A stretch of DNA of 64,000 nucleotides from Lachnoclostridium phytofermentans (GCF_000733755.1 NZ_JPOF01000008.1:248001-312000), one strand, 5' to 3'; counted from the first letter of the stretch, positions 54,004 through 62,870 are shown. Program-made: numbers and translations. The notes: a model not told the origin generated them from the sequence alone.

Positions 54004-54964
54004 GGTTTGTTTATCAGTTCAACATCTTAAAAAATATTTTACCATCGGTACAGATTTATTCGGTCGTCCTACACAATATTTAAAAGCAGTGGATGACGTA
54101 TCTTTTGAAATTCCACAGGGAACAACAATGGGGCTGGTTGGCGAATCCGGTTGTGGCAAAACTACGATTGGTAGAACAATTTTGCGCTTGCATGATTTAA
54201 CAGATGGAAAAGTTATATTTAATGGCCAAGATTTAGCAAAGTTATCAAAAAGACAACTAAGAAATTTAAGACCACAAATCCAAATCATATTTCAGGATCC
54301 TTATTCTTCCTTAAGTCCAAGACTTACCGTAGGTTCTATTATCGGAGAAGCAGTAAGTGCTCATAATATAGTACCCAAAAGTGCATTAAAGGAGTATGTA
54401 TTAAGAGTAATGAAGGATTGTGGTTTGCAACCTCATTATTATGAACGCTATCCTCATGAATTCTCTGGTGGTCAAAGACAAAGGATTTGTATTGCACGAG
54501 CGATTGCCCTTCGTCCAAGGTTTATTGTGTGTGATGAACCTGTGTCTGCTCTTGATGTTTCTATTCAGGCGCAGATTATCAACTTGTTAAAAGACCTTCA
54601 AGATAAATATGAATATACTTACTTATTTATATCACATGATTTATCTGTTGTGGAACATATTTCTGATACAGTAGGAGTTATGTATCTAGGAAATATGGTA
54701 GAATACGGAGCGAAAGAGGACATCTTTAGTAATCCACTACATCCATACACGAAAGCATTATTTAGTGCAGTTCCTATGCCAGATCCAACGGTTAAGATGA
54801 AACGAGTTATCCTTCAGGGAGACTTACCATCTCCAGCAAATCCACCTAAGGGTTGCAAGTTCTGTACTCGTTGCCCTGAGTGTATGGAGATTTGTAAGAC
54901 AGATGCTCCAGAATTTAAAGAAATAACAGAAGGACATAAAGTAGCTTGTCATTTATATAAATAA
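53996..54964 (+). CDS. Peptide-type ABC importer ATPase, DppF/OppF type
   Basis: The second ATPase, 322 aa. Walker A is GESGCGKTTIGR, the Q loop FQDPYSSLSPRL, the signature HEFSGGQRQRICIARAI, Walker B FIVCDEPVSALD and the C-terminal CKFCTRCPECMEIC cysteine motif. GGAGG in the end of the preceding gene serves as ribosome-binding site, and the start overlaps that gene by 8 bp. It ends the first importer operon, followed by the terminator at 54994. Confidence 0.94.
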   Translation: MSEVCLSVQHLKKYFTIGTDLFGRPTQYLKAVDDVSFEIPQGTTMGLVGESGCGKTTIGRTILRLHDLTDGKVIFNGQDLAKLSKRQLRNLRPQIQIIFQDPYSSLSPRLTVGSIIGEAVSAHNIVPKSALKEYVLRVMKDCGLQPHYYERYPHEFSGGQRQRICIARAIALRPRFIVCDEPVSALDVSIQAQIINLLKDLQDKYEYTYLFISHDLSVVEHISDTVGVMYLGNMVEYGAKEDIFSNPLHPYTKALFSAVPMPDPTVKMKRVILQGDLPSPANPPKGCKFCTRCPECMEICKTDAPEFKEITEGHKVACHLYK

Positions 54965-54993
54965 TGATAGACAAATTAAGTTTTTGGATTAGT

Positions 54994-55035
54994 AATAAGT
55001 ACTGCGAAGCAATGGCTTAACAGTACTTATTTTAT
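54994..55035 (+). terminator. Intrinsic terminator of the first peptide-type importer
   Basis: AATAAGTACTG (54994-55004) pairs perfectly with CAGTACTTATT (55021-55031), followed by TTATT. The second IS200 copy starts at its end. Confidence 0.75.
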
Positions 55036-55108
55036 TGTAGGGCTATCTTTAATAAACCACCGGCTAGGCCGGTGGATCACAATGGCTTCTAGCATTTTCA
55101 TAATAAAA

Positions 55109-55162
55109 CTCCTTTGTTATAATAAGTGTGGGTCTCAAACCGCACTAAATATAACAAAGGAG
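55109..55162 (+). promoter_or_regulatory. Hairpin sequestering the tnpA ribosome-binding site (copy 2)
   Basis: Identical to the structure at 151-204: a 13-bp stem including the Shine-Dalgarno GGAG and a second 7-bp stem above it. Confidence 0.75.
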
Positions 55163-55170
55163 GTATCCAA

Positions 55171-55641
55171 TTGGATAAGAATACATTATCACATACAACA
55201 TGGGAATGTAAATATCATATTGTTTTTGCACCGAAATTTAGAAGGCAGATAATTTATGGAAGTATAAAGGCAGATGTTGCAAATATACTAAGTACATTGT
55301 GTAAAAGGAAAGGTGTAGAAATTATAGAGGCTGAATGCTGCAAAGATCACGTGCATATGCTAGTTAGAATACCACCGAATATAAGCGTTTCGGAATTCAT
55401 GGGGTATTTGAAGGGAAAAAGTTCATTGATGATATTTGATAGACATTCAAATTTAAAATACAAATATGGAAATAGAAAATTCTGGTGTAGAGGATACTTT
55501 GTAGATACAGTTGGAAAAAATGCAAAGAAAATAGAAGAATACATCAGAAGCCAGTTGATGGATGACCAAGCAGAAGATCAACTAAGTTTGAAAGAATTTA
55601 TTGACCCGTTCACGGGTGAGCCAGTAATAAAAGGCAAATAA
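55171..55641 (+). CDS. tnpA: IS200-type Y1 transposase TnpA, copy 2
   Basis: 156 aa, identical in sequence to the protein at 213-683, with the HUH motif DHVHM and the tyrosine in EEYIRSQ. It starts with TTG 55171 behind AAAGGAGG. The frame is intact. Two identical copies 55 kb apart point to recent spread within this genome. Confidence 0.93.
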   Translation: MDKNTLSHTTWECKYHIVFAPKFRRQIIYGSIKADVANILSTLCKRKGVEIIEAECCKDHVHMLVRIPPNISVSEFMGYLKGKSSLMIFDRHSNLKYKYGNRKFWCRGYFVDTVGKNAKKIEEYIRSQLMDDQAEDQLSLKEFIDPFTGEPVIKGK

Positions 55642-55777
55642 TAAACCCTTGTAAGGGTTAGCCAGAGAAAGTGGTGCGGTTGGGGCCTTTACTTTCGAAG
55701 GACCTTTGAGGTCCATGCCGGCAATAGCCCCTTACAGGGGCAGAGCAAACCACCAGTTCACACTGGTGGTGCTGATT

Positions 55778-55817
55778 CATGATAAGGAAAAGTACGCAGA
55801 TGTGCTTTTTCTTGTTT
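55778..55817 (+). repeat. Dispersed terminator-associated hairpin repeat, copy C (separated by IS200)
   Basis: CATGATAAGGAAAAG...GTGCTTTTTCTTGTTTT. The stem AAGGAAAAGTAC pairs with GTGCTTTTTCTT (12 pairs, two G-U), loop GCAGAT. Against copy B the last pair of the stem changes U-G to C-G, so pairing is kept. Its upstream T-tract part lies on the far side of the IS at 55026-55035. Confidence 0.75.
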
Positions 55818-55956
55818 TATGAAGTATATTAAGTTATTATCTAATGTGAGCTCTAATAAAACCACAAGGTTAACAAGCTGCTATTTAGTGGACACATGGC
55901 ATAAAACAAAGTATGATAGAAATAGAATGCATTTTGTGGAAGAAAGGGTGACATCA

Positions 55957-56277
55957 ATGAGTGATTTTAAGAAGGTTGGACAAATCATCGAACGCAACAA
56001 AGTGGAAACTGAGAAAGAAGTCAAAGGCGTTAAAAACCCAAAACAGACTTTTGTGGATGACGGTAGGTCGATTACCGATATGAATATAGAGGGATTTTCC
56101 TGGTATATGCCTAAAAAATATACCCAAGAGCGACAAAGTCTGTCTGATTTAAAATTAACTAGGAAAGAAAGAGTAGCAATGGTATTAGGTGCATTACAAG
56201 CTATTTTACCAATTGCAATCACAATTCTACTATTATTTTTTGGTGCTTTCTTAATTATAGCACTTTGGTTAAATTAA
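55957..56277 (+). CDS. Small membrane protein of unknown function
   Basis: A 106-aa protein I do not recognise. The N-terminal two thirds are hydrophilic and charged (KKVGQIIERNKVETEKEVKG, GRSITDMNIEGFSWYMPKKY). One strong membrane segment forms the C terminus (ALQAILPIAITILLLFFGAFLIIALWL), so it is probably a tail-anchored protein with the body in the cytoplasm. I chose ATG 55957 with AAAGGG upstream; the in-frame ATG at 55819 overlaps the hairpin repeat region and lacks a ribosome-binding site. A terminator follows at 56331. Confidence 0.6.
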   Translation: MSDFKKVGQIIERNKVETEKEVKGVKNPKQTFVDDGRSITDMNIEGFSWYMPKKYTQERQSLSDLKLTRKERVAMVLGALQAILPIAITILLLFFGAFLIIALWLN

Positions 56278-56298
56278 TATAGGCATGAATGATGTATG

Positions 56299-56312
56299 AG
56301 TTACGCGTAACT
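56299..56312. repeat. 14-bp perfect palindrome
   Basis: AGTTACGCGTAACT is its own reverse complement and lies between the small membrane protein gene and its terminator. It could be a protein-binding site or chance. Confidence 0.35.
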
Positions 56313-56330
56313 TAATACCGACTACGAAAA

Positions 56331-56358
56331 GTGCTTCCATAAAGAAGCATTTTTTTTC
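56331..56358 (+). terminator. Intrinsic terminator after the small membrane protein
   Basis: TGCTTC (56332-56337) pairs with GAAGCA (56344-56349), followed by a run of nine T. Confidence 0.75.
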
Positions 56359-56562
56359 TTGTTTACTCTTATTAGTTCAATATAGGTAGAAAAAGGACAT
56401 CTCATGAAAAGTATTTGCAAATTACTTTTTACCATAAATCTACTATATTATTTCAATAAGATATAGAGTAAGATAATAGTTTAAATGGTTAATATTGATT
56501 GTTTTAAGATATTATGGTGTAAGATTACTAGTCATAAAATCGATATAAAAGGATGAAGTTTA

Positions 56563-57117
56563 ATGAAGAAAAATGCTTATGTAAATGATTACAAAATCAA
56601 CACAGAAGTTACGAGAGAAGGAAATAAATATAAAGAAAAAAAGAACATAACTTACCACGGTAAATACTATCGTATCCAAATGGATGAAAAAAAGATAAAA
56701 AAAGTAAAGTGGATCAATGTTGCCTATGGTATGGCATTTATCATTCTATTTGTTTTACTTGGGATTTTAAATAATGACGGATCACGTATTATTTATATTG
56801 TGCTCCCATATGTATTTCTATTTCTTCCGATATTCTACACAAATATGGGAACAATAAAATTACTGAATATTTCGGGAGATATGACAAGTAAAGAGTATGA
56901 TCATACTATTATAAGGTTGAAAAAAACTACATTATCATTGTTAATTCTTTCAATCTCGTGTGCGTTAGGGGAATTATTGTATTTGGTAGGAAACAAGATA
57001 GTAGATGTCACTTCGAAGGAGTATATATTCTTAAGCGGCATTTTGATCATTGTTGGTCTATCAATTTTATTCATGCAACATCAAAAAACGGTTAACAAAA
57101 ATATTATCGAAATATAA
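56563..57117 (+). CDS. Four-helix membrane protein of unknown function
   Basis: A 184-aa protein I do not recognise. A charged N-terminal region (about 1-48, many Lys) precedes two hydrophobic segments (INVAYGMAFIILFVLLGIL; IIYIVLPYVFLFLPIFY), a hydrophilic loop, and two further segments (LSLLILSISCALGELLYLV; FLSGILIIVGLSILFM). GGATGAAG precedes ATG 56563. It stands alone between a terminator and the second importer. No catalytic motif is visible. Confidence 0.6.
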   Translation: MKKNAYVNDYKINTEVTREGNKYKEKKNITYHGKYYRIQMDEKKIKKVKWINVAYGMAFIILFVLLGILNNDGSRIIYIVLPYVFLFLPIFYTNMGTIKLLNISGDMTSKEYDHTIIRLKKTTLSLLILSISCALGELLYLVGNKIVDVTSKEYIFLSGILIIVGLSILFMQHQKTVNKNIIEI

Positions 57118-57244
57118 TAAATTTCTGTGAAAAATGGATATAAAAGTGGATAAAAATGTTATTTAATACCGATTTAACGTGGTAAAGTACATGAAAAACG
57201 TAAATTAATTCCACATTTAGAAATTTTTTCAAGTTTTCATCACG

Positions 57245-57273
57245 TTGACAAAAGTAGTTAATCATGTTAACAT
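57245..57273 (+). promoter_or_regulatory. Promoter of the second peptide-type importer
   Basis: TTGACA (57245-57250) and TAACAT (57268-57273), 17-bp spacer, about 54 bp before ATG 57327. Confidence 0.6.
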
Positions 57274-57326
57274 TCTCAATATTCTGGGACATACATCTAT
57301 GACCTGATGAAAAGGAGAGAGAGACT

Positions 57327-59681
57327 ATGAAAAAATACAAGTTTAAAAAAGCATTGTCTATTTTTCTTGTTTTATCCATGTGCGTTGCATTGGCAGCTTG
57401 TGGAAAGAAAGATAATGGCAATCAGTCAGGGGAAAACCCAAGTGACGGAAACACTACAGATCAATCTAGTGATAAACCTTTAGTAGTTGGTTCCCTAGAA
57501 TTTAGTGAAAAATTCAGTCCATTTTTTGCTGACAGTGGTTATGATATGGATATCGTAGAGTTAACACAAGTTCCTATGCTAACTATGGACAGAACCGGTG
57601 GCGTAATTTTAAATGCTATTGAAGGTGAAACTGTTCCTTATAATGGTACTGATTATCTTTATCAAGGCGTAAGCAATATTACGGTAAACCATGATGAAGC
57701 TAATAATAAAACCACTTACAATATTAAGATTCGTGATGACATCAAATTTAGTGATGGTCATGTAATGGATGCAGATGATATTATCTTCTCCTATTATGTA
57801 TTATCTGATGTTAGTTACGACGGAAGTTCTACTTTATACTCTGTTCCAATCGTTGGTATGTTAAACTACCGCAAGAATAATACTAACGCAGAGAATACTG
57901 TAGTAACTGAGGAAGAAGTTGCTAAGGAGCTTGCTAATTTAAGTGATGCATCAAAAGAAGCAATCAATAAAGAAATTATTGCGCCAACCTTAGTTTCAGA
58001 GCTTGAATGGGTAAAAGGTCTTTATGGTAATGAATCTTACAAAGAGTACACAGATAAATTCCCAGTAGCAAAAGATTTATTTGCAAACTTCTACAGTGTA
58101 GATGAAAGCTATGATGCTTCTAAAGTAGAAGATGAAGCGAAGGTTTTAGAAGAAATTACTGCAGCTTACGGTGCAAATTATCAAGCACTTGGTAATGCAT
58201 ATGCAGGAGATGAAACTTACTTTGATGACCAGGTAAAAGATATTGTTTCTAACTTGTTATTAGAGGAGAAACTTTCCAAAGGTGGAGAAGAAGTTCCTAA
58301 TATCGAGGGTATTAAGAAAATCAGCCAGACTGAAGTTGAAGTTATAACTACTGGTTTTGATGCTTCTGCTATCTATAAGATTTGTGGTATTTCTATTTCT
58401 CCAATGCACTACTATGGTGATGAGTCTCAATATGATTATGAAAATAATAAGTTTGGTTTTACTAGAGGAGATTTATCTTCAGTAAAAGAAAAGACTACAA
58501 AGCCTATGGGAGCAGGTCCTTACAAATTTGTAAAATATGAAAATAAAGTTGTTTACCTTGAAGCTAATGAAAATTACTACAAGGGAGAGCCTAAGACAAA
58601 GTATATTCAGTATAAAGAAACATCAGAAGCTGATAAGATTTCCGGTGTTGGTACAGGTACTATTGATATCGCAGATCCATCCGGTAGTGTAAACGCTTTT
58701 GAAGAAATTGCAAACTACAATTCTAATAAAGAATTATCTGGTGATAAGATTGTTACTAACACAGTAGATAATCTTGGTTATGGATATATCGGTTTAAATG
58801 CAGATACAATGAAAGTTGGTGACGATCCAGCTTCTGAAGAATCTAAGAATTTAAGAAAAGCATTTGCTACAATTTTTTCAGTATATCGTGATGTGACTAT
58901 TGATAGTTACTATGGCGAAGTTGCAAGTGTTATAAATTATCCTATCTCCAATACTTCATGGGCAGCTCCTCAGAAATCTGATGAAGATTATAGAGTGGCA
59001 TACTCTCAGACAGTAGAGGGTAAAGATATTTATACAGCAGATATGACTGCTGATCAGAAATATGAAGCAGCTCTACAGGCTACTATTGATTTCTTAAAAG
59101 CAGCAGGATTCACATTTGATGAAGCAACTGGTAAGTTCACTAAAGCACCAGAAGGTGCTAAGCTAGAGTACGAAGTAATCATTGGTGCAGGTGGACAAGG
59201 TGACCATCCTTCCTTTGCAATTCTTACAAAAGCAAAAGAAGATTTAGCTAAGATCGGTATTACATTAACAATCAATGATCCATCTGATTCTAATATTATG
59301 TGGGATAAGTTAGATGCTGGAACACATGAAATGTTTGTTGCTGCTTGGGGAGCAACTGTAGACCCAGATATGTATCAGATTTACTATAGTACCAATATCA
59401 TTGGTAAAGGTGGTTCCGATTCCAATCACTATCATATCGCAGATGCTCAGTTAGATCAGTTAATTTTAGATGCTAGAAAGAGTGCTGATCAATCATACAG
59501 AAAAGCAACCTATAAGACTTGTCTTGATATTATTCTTGATTGGGGTGTTGAAATTCCTGTATACCAGAGACAGAACTGTATCATCTTCGGTGCAGATCGC
59601 GTAAATATGGATACAGTTACTCCTGATATCACCACATATTGGGAATGGACAAATGATATTGAAAAGCTTGAAATGAAATAA
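57327..59681 (+). CDS. Family-5 solute-binding lipoprotein, second peptide-type importer, oversized
   Basis: A binding lipoprotein of 784 aa with lipobox LAAC (Cys25) and a Gly/Asn/Ser/Asp linker. The SBP_bac_5 fold shows KIRDDIKFSDGHVMDADDIIFSYYVLSDVSYDGSSTLYSVPI, PMGAGPYKFVKYENKVVYLEAN and, near the end, AAWGATVDPDMYQIYYS. About 140 residues (roughly 185-330: EEVAKELANLSDASKEA...) are inserted at the same place as in the paralogue at 48156. The two proteins differ clearly, so ligands may differ. AAAGGAGAG lies upstream of the ATG. Confidence 0.9.
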   Translation: MKKYKFKKALSIFLVLSMCVALAACGKKDNGNQSGENPSDGNTTDQSSDKPLVVGSLEFSEKFSPFFADSGYDMDIVELTQVPMLTMDRTGGVILNAIEGETVPYNGTDYLYQGVSNITVNHDEANNKTTYNIKIRDDIKFSDGHVMDADDIIFSYYVLSDVSYDGSSTLYSVPIVGMLNYRKNNTNAENTVVTEEEVAKELANLSDASKEAINKEIIAPTLVSELEWVKGLYGNESYKEYTDKFPVAKDLFANFYSVDESYDASKVEDEAKVLEEITAAYGANYQALGNAYAGDETYFDDQVKDIVSNLLLEEKLSKGGEEVPNIEGIKKISQTEVEVITTGFDASAIYKICGISISPMHYYGDESQYDYENNKFGFTRGDLSSVKEKTTKPMGAGPYKFVKYENKVVYLEANENYYKGEPKTKYIQYKETSEADKISGVGTGTIDIADPSGSVNAFEEIANYNSNKELSGDKIVTNTVDNLGYGYIGLNADTMKVGDDPASEESKNLRKAFATIFSVYRDVTIDSYYGEVASVINYPISNTSWAAPQKSDEDYRVAYSQTVEGKDIYTADMTADQKYEAALQATIDFLKAAGFTFDEATGKFTKAPEGAKLEYEVIIGAGGQGDHPSFAILTKAKEDLAKIGITLTINDPSDSNIMWDKLDAGTHEMFVAAWGATVDPDMYQIYYSTNIIGKGGSDSNHYHIADAQLDQLILDARKSADQSYRKATYKTCLDIILDWGVEIPVYQRQNCIIFGADRVNMDTVTPDITTYWEWTNDIEKLEMK

Positions 59682-59737
59682 AGCTCCAGCCATTTACAAT
59701 ACGTGAATGGTTTACCAATTCAACTTGTTTTGTATTC

Positions 59738-59842
59738 GGACAAAGGTCAAATTTGTACACAAACGTCTGAGAGCGTTAAGATGTCTGCTGGCGTTAGAAC
59801 GTCGGCAGATGTTTGAGAAATTGTGCAGTTTGGCCTTTGTCC
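59738..59842 (+). other. Long imperfect hairpin with 18-bp triplication between binding-protein and permease genes
   Basis: GGACAAAGG (59738-59746) pairs with CCTTTGTCC (59834-59842), and pairing continues inward with interruptions. The middle holds three related 18-bp units at 59761, 59779 and 59797 (AAACGTCTGAGAGCGTTA type). It is richer in G and C than its surroundings and has no T-tract. Confidence 0.6.
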
Positions 59843-59981
59843 AAAATAAGCTATCCACTTCATATTTCTATATAGCTAAATGAACGGGAGTTAGGGTAAC
59901 CAATTGATAGTACAAATTTAGTGGGTGATGGTTTGGGTTGCAGGTGAGCAAAACATAAAAGTAGATAGTGAGAGGTTTATT

Positions 59982-60968
59982 ATGTGGAAATATATTGTGA
60001 AAAGAATTTTAACCAGCGTGGTGATTTTGTTCTTTGTATCATTGATCATTTATACAATCATTCGCTGTATTCCAACTTCCTACATCGAAACACTAGCGAG
60101 AGAAAGAGCCTCTCTTCCGGGAGCCAAAAGCTATACTGAATGGTTAGCACAATTAAATGCTATGTATGGTATGGATTGCGGAATTATTGAGGGATTTTTC
60201 CGTTGGGTGGCATCAGCAGTACGCGGTGAATTCGGTGATTCTTGGTATTTTAATATACCTGTTACAGCAAAATTTGCAAGTGTTATTTGGGACTCCTTTT
60301 ATCTTGGAGTAGTGGCATTTGTATTACAGATTATAATTGCGATTCCTCTTGGTATTCTCTCTGCTAGAAAGCAGTACAGTAGAACAGATTATGCAATCAC
60401 GGTTGTTGCCTTGATTGGTATCTCTTTACCAGGATTTTTCTTTGCAACAATTCTTAAATTAATCTTTTCCATCAACCTTGGATGGTTTGATTTATATGGA
60501 AAAGTTGGACGTTATTATGACCAGTTAGATGCATGGGGGAAATTCCTCGATGTCGCGTCTCATTTTGTGTTGCCAATTGCAACATTAACAATTATTAGTG
60601 TTGGTAGCTTGATGCGTTATACAAGAACCAATATGTTAGAAGTATTAAATTCGGATTTTATCCGAACAGCAAGAGCTAAGGGTCTTTCTGAAAGTACAGT
60701 AATTAATAAGCATGCTTTTAGAAATACGCTGATACCAATTGTAACGATCATTGGTGGTACACTCCCTGGATTATTTGCAGGTGCTATGATTACCGAAACA
60801 TTGTTCCAGATTCCTGGTATCGGTTATACCTCTTATACGGCCATGACGAATGGTGATATTCCATTCTTTATGTTTTACATGACATTTATGGCAGCTTTAA
60901 CATTGATGGGTAACTTAATTTCCGACATTTTATACGCAGTGGTAGACCCTCGTGTACGTGTAGGATAA
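59982..60968 (+). CDS. Peptide-type ABC importer permease, DppB/OppB type, second system
   Basis: A membrane permease of 328 aa, six hydrophobic segments, starting MWKYIVKRILTSVVILFFVSLIIY. It shares TRTNMLEVLNSDFIRTARAKGLSEST and ITETLFQIPGIGYTSYTAM with the paralogue at 50758. I chose ATG 59982, which has GAGAGG upstream; the in-frame ATG 59925 would add 19 residues ahead of the first membrane helix. It lies 301 bp after the binding protein and 81 bp before its partner. Confidence 0.92.
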   Translation: MWKYIVKRILTSVVILFFVSLIIYTIIRCIPTSYIETLARERASLPGAKSYTEWLAQLNAMYGMDCGIIEGFFRWVASAVRGEFGDSWYFNIPVTAKFASVIWDSFYLGVVAFVLQIIIAIPLGILSARKQYSRTDYAITVVALIGISLPGFFFATILKLIFSINLGWFDLYGKVGRYYDQLDAWGKFLDVASHFVLPIATLTIISVGSLMRYTRTNMLEVLNSDFIRTARAKGLSESTVINKHAFRNTLIPIVTIIGGTLPGLFAGAMITETLFQIPGIGYTSYTAMTNGDIPFFMFYMTFMAALTLMGNLISDILYAVVDPRVRVG

Positions 60969-61049
60969 ATTTAACCAGTTATAAAACAAGAGCAAAGATG
61001 AGTCAGATTATTTCTTACTTGTCATCAATTAAAGGCAGAGGGAGCACTT

Positions 61050-62861
61050 ATGGAGAATAAAAATGAAAATAACAAGCAGAATCGAAATAATGATTCGCTT
61101 GTTCAAAATAATAAGCCTGCCAAAAATGAGAAAACAATGAACCAAACGGTAGAAAAAAAGATGACACTCGATGATGATCAAAGAGTAAAAGTTTTATCTC
61201 CTTCCATGTTGGTATTTAAGAGATTTATTCGTAATAAACTCGCTATTATTGGTTCGTTTATCATTATTGGTATGTTTTTGTTTGCATTCGTAGGCGGATT
61301 TGTAAGCCCATATGACGAAAGTCAGGTATTTATGGGGTATGAATCTATGTCAAAAGAATATGCAAGCGTTACTAAGAATAAAGAGTTTCGTTATACGATA
61401 GTAGAAGGAAAGGACTTTCCATCTGCTGTGAAAGCAGAAGTAATCCTTGCGGTAAAATCTGGTGAAAATCAATTTACTTCCATGGGTAATGTATATGCTT
61501 TAACGAAAGAAGGCGAGAATCTTTATAGAATTTCCCTTATGGATAAGTATGCAACTGCTACTATTATTCGTGGAAATGCGAATATAAAAGTAGAAGATGG
61601 TAAAACATTGACAGAGGGCGTAAAGAGCGCTTTTTTAGCTGCAATTGAAGCAAAAGAAACTAACTTTACTGTTGATGGAGTTACCTATCAGGTGTCTCAA
61701 CAAGGTAAGGAGTATTCCTTAGGTGTTCTTGATGATATCGCATTAGCTTCTCATAAGATTTTAGATGCATACAATCCAGATACAAAACTTAGTATTGATT
61801 TCAAACTTCAAGCGGAAAAAGCGTTTAATGAAGGAAAAAGTAGTTTTGAGGCAGATGGTGTAACATATAATATTGAGTTAGAGGGAAGTTCAGCAACAAT
61901 CTATGTAAATGAAAATGGAAATCGAGTAAATTATGCTCAGCTTTCTGACTTCGTTGTAGCACCAATTGACAATGACGTTTTCCTTGATGTTGAATTTAAG
62001 TCCTTAATTCAACAAGCAATTAATAATGGTGAAACTTCATTTACTCATGCCGATGCTGAGGGAAAAGAAGTAGTTTACACAATCGAACGTAAAAACGAGC
62101 AGTATACAGTGAAAGCAGACCAACAAACTCAGTTAATCCAGATTTATGAAGAACCAAGTAAGTCACACTGGCTTGGAACCGATGGAAATGGTATGGATAT
62201 TATGACTCGTTTAATGTATGGTGGTCGTGTTTCCTTAATGATTGGATTTATTGTTGTAGCAATCCAGACAATTCTCGGAGTAGTTTTAGGTGGTATTGCA
62301 GGTTACTTTGGTAAGTGGGTGGATAATCTTATCATGCGTATTGTTGATATATTTTATTGTATACCTACCCTACCACTTGTAATCATTTTAGGTTCTATCA
62401 TGGATTCATTAAAAGTACATCCACAGGTACGTATTTATTTCTTGATGATTATTATGGGGTTACTTGGATGGCCTGGCATTGCTCGTATGGTACGTGGACA
62501 AATTCTTTCTCTTCGTGAACAAGAATTTATGACAGCCACCGAAGCGATGGGTATTTCAATTCCAAGAAGAATCTTCCGTCACTTAATTCCTAATGTAATA
62601 CCACAGTTAATCGTTATGGCAACTATGGGTCTTGGTAGCATTATCTTAACAGAGTCTTCTTTAAGTTTCTTAGGTATTGGTGTTAAGTTCCCATATGCTT
62701 CTTGGGGTAACATTATAAGTGCGGTATCCAATGTTCATGTAATGACAAATTACTGGTTTGTTTGGATTCCAGCTGGTTGCTGTATTCTCTTAACCGTATT
62801 GGCATTTAACTTTATTGGTGATGGGTTACGTGATGCGTTTGACCCTAAGATGAAAAGGTAG
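61050..62861 (+). CDS. Peptide-type ABC importer permease (DppC/OppC type) with large repeat-containing insertion
   Basis: A permease of 603 aa against about 300-350 normally. The core is standard: TM1 (AIIGSFIIIGMFLFAFVGGF, about 65-84), SKSHWLGTDGNGMDIMTRLMYGG from 370, coupling loop LREQEFMTATEAMGISIPRR and the end GDGLRDAFDPKMKR. Between TM1 and the core, about residues 98-365 form an extracytoplasmic insertion of about 265 residues. It contains four degenerate units (about 125-165, 186-226, 249-286, 314-355) with the pattern A/F..A...G...F...G..Y.(I/V), for example FLAAIEAKETNFTVDGVTYQ and AEKAFNEGKSSFEADGVTYN. I know no such domain. A Asn/Lys-rich cytoplasmic N-terminus (1-45) is also present. 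Confidence 0.9.
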   Translation: MENKNENNKQNRNNDSLVQNNKPAKNEKTMNQTVEKKMTLDDDQRVKVLSPSMLVFKRFIRNKLAIIGSFIIIGMFLFAFVGGFVSPYDESQVFMGYESMSKEYASVTKNKEFRYTIVEGKDFPSAVKAEVILAVKSGENQFTSMGNVYALTKEGENLYRISLMDKYATATIIRGNANIKVEDGKTLTEGVKSAFLAAIEAKETNFTVDGVTYQVSQQGKEYSLGVLDDIALASHKILDAYNPDTKLSIDFKLQAEKAFNEGKSSFEADGVTYNIELEGSSATIYVNENGNRVNYAQLSDFVVAPIDNDVFLDVEFKSLIQQAINNGETSFTHADAEGKEVVYTIERKNEQYTVKADQQTQLIQIYEEPSKSHWLGTDGNGMDIMTRLMYGGRVSLMIGFIVVAIQTILGVVLGGIAGYFGKWVDNLIMRIVDIFYCIPTLPLVIILGSIMDSLKVHPQVRIYFLMIIMGLLGWPGIARMVRGQILSLREQEFMTATEAMGISIPRRIFRHLIPNVIPQLIVMATMGLGSIILTESSLSFLGIGVKFPYASWGNIISAVSNVHVMTNYWFVWIPAGCCILLTVLAFNFIGDGLRDAFDPKMKR

Positions 62862-62870
62862 GTGAAGCAA

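Larger units (their letters stand above)
55035..55777 (+). mobile_element. IS200/IS605-family element (IS200 group), copy 2
   Basis: The same 743 bp as at 77-819, offset by 54958. The left flank is the terminator T-tract TTATTTTATT and the right flank begins CATGATAAGGAAAAG. Joining the flanks restores TTTTATTCATGATAAGGAAAAG, which matches the uninterrupted copy B at 38692-38716. The element therefore sits between a terminator T-tract and its attached hairpin repeat. Confidence 0.9.
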
